Source: Pseudomonadota bacterium (lineage in GTDB: Bacteria; Pseudomonadota; Gammaproteobacteria; Steroidobacterales; Steroidobacteraceae). Taken from it: a stretch of 6,029 nt of DNA. Of this stretch, positions 5,421 through 6,029 are shown piece after piece (the first letter of the stretch is position 1; every line of letters begins with the position of its first letter). The notes beneath the pieces were generated by a model. It made no database searches. It saw nothing but the letters and a program-made list of their open reading frames with translations, and had not been told where the DNA came from. The position numbers were made by a program, and so were the translations under genes. The stretch covers positions 1 to 6,029 of the forward strand of contig JAJZLX010000276.1 in NCBI GenBank assembly GCA_021850555.1, read 5' to 3'.

Positions 5421-6029
5421 ATGAGCGATAAGACGGACAAACGCAAGACTGGCCCTCTGGCGACCCCGATCACGATCCTCATAACCGGTCTCGTGACGGC
5501 CGCGATCCAATTCGGCCTCGGCATTTGGGGTTGGGGCGGATGGAGCGCATTCTTTGCGCATCCGGCGTTTCAAGCGCTCGCCTGGATGGTTCTTTTCTTC
5601 ATCATCGTCGCGACGTTCTCGGGCAGCAGCGGCCTCAGTTCCGGGCGGACGGAAGACAAGAGCAACCGCTGGGTGCTTGTGGCATTCCTGCTCATCGCGC
5701 TCGCGGGGGCCTATTTCTCGGCATATACGGACAGGATCGGCTTCTGGACCGTCGGCGGGGACGCTATGCGCTGGGCCGGACTGTTCGTCTGCGCCGCCGG
5801 CTGCGCATTGAGGCTCATTCCCGTCTTCGTGTTGAAGAATCGCTTCAGCGGCTTGGTGGCCATCCAGGCTGGGCACAAGCTCGAAACGCGCGGCATCTAC
5901 GGACTCGTCCGCAACCCGAGCTATCTGGGCATGCTCGTCTCCGTGGTCGGCTGGGCCCTCGTGTTCCGCTCGATCGTGGGGGTGCTGATTTCTTTGCTGA
6001 GTTTGATTCCCATCATTCCCCGTATCCAC
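5421..6029 (+). CDS. Isoprenylcysteine carboxyl methyltransferase (ICMT)-like membrane protein, 3' end cut by the window
   Basis: The frame is open from ATG 5421 to the last base, giving 203 codons without a stop. AGGGGGTGA at 5407-5415 is a good ribosome binding site for this ATG. An in-frame GTG at 5412 lies inside that site and is less likely. Hydrophobic segments lie at about residues 14-37, 50-66, 83-100, 116-138 and 168-200. The diagnostic block is GHKLETRGIYGLVRNPSYLG (151-170). It is the G-x-Y-x-x-V-R-[HN]-P-x-Y-x-G motif of ICMT/PEMT-type integral membrane methyltransferases, whose C-terminal part binds S-adenosylmethionine. The sequence stops at RIH, where relatives continue with acidic residues (R-I-x-x-E-E), so the missing part is short. 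Bacterial members mostly have unknown substrates; they methylate small lipophilic or lipid molecules rather than prenylated proteins. It is divergent from the metal operon and seems unrelated to it. Confidence 0.85.
   Translation, partial: MSDKTDKRKTGPLATPITILITGLVTAAIQFGLGIWGWGGWSAFFAHPAFQALAWMVLFFIIVATFSGSSGLSSGRTEDKSNRWVLVAFLLIALAGAYFSAYTDRIGFWTVGGDAMRWAGLFVCAAGCALRLIPVFVLKNRFSGLVAIQAGHKLETRGIYGLVRNPSYLGMLVSVVGWALVFRSIVGVLISLLSLIPIIPRIH

Noticed and set aside
5348..5431. 28-codon ORF running into the methyltransferase start
   Set aside because: It crosses the palindrome and the ribosome binding site, has no clear ribosome binding site of its own and overlaps the gene start in another frame.
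5076..6029. 317-codon open frame on the - strand reaching the window end
   Set aside because: It is antisense to the ICMT-like gene, which has a clear family motif and a ribosome binding site. The product is a His/Asp/Arg-rich mixture without a domain.

Overview
This is a GC-rich window (codon third positions are mostly G or C) that looks like the chromosome of a proteobacterium, probably beta or gamma. The grounds are a REP-like GTGGGCGGG hairpin, an RcnR-type regulator, an AmpG-like permease and a remnant of a lambda-type integrase. The species cannot be named from the sequence. No CRISPR array, rRNA or intact tRNA was seen.

Layout from left to right. (a) 1-329 is the 3' end of a CoxG/SRPBCC-family gene on the + strand. 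(b) 330-609 is a spacer between convergent genes with no convincing gene. (c) 610-1860 (-) is a 12-helix MFS permease of the AmpG/PAT type. A small, possibly translationally coupled ORF (1857-2054, -) lies directly upstream and overlaps its start by GTGA. (d) 2101-2130 is a strong REP-like hairpin. (e) 2145-4157 (-) is a P1B-like metal-transporting P-type ATPase, and (f) 4203-4481 (-) is a CsoR/RcnR/FrmR-family metal sensor. These two form a compact metal-resistance operon, apparently read from one AT-rich promoter/operator at about 4497-4540. (g) 4918-5220 (+) is a decayed tyrosine recombinase (integrase) with an in-frame TGA and no C-terminal half. An IHF-like site lies upstream of it, so this stretch is probably the scar of an integrated element. 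(h) 5421-6029 (+) is the first 203 codons of an isoprenylcysteine carboxyl methyltransferase (ICMT)-like membrane methyltransferase, cut by the window end. A perfect 16-bp palindrome lies just before its ribosome binding site.

The most informative unit is the sensor-ATPase operon. Numbered from the better-supported start, the sensor has His3, Cys35, His60 and His64, the Ni/Co ligand set of E. coli RcnR. The pump lacks the usual CPC/SPC/TPC motif in its ion-path helix and has Gly-Ala-Cys instead. It also has no CxxC metal-binding domain, only a His-containing N-terminal tail. The inferred model is that the sensor represses the operon by covering the -10 region, metal (Ni or Co most likely) releases it, and the pump exports the metal. 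The other genes look like ordinary unlinked chromosomal genes, and I see no new multi-gene defence or mobile system here.
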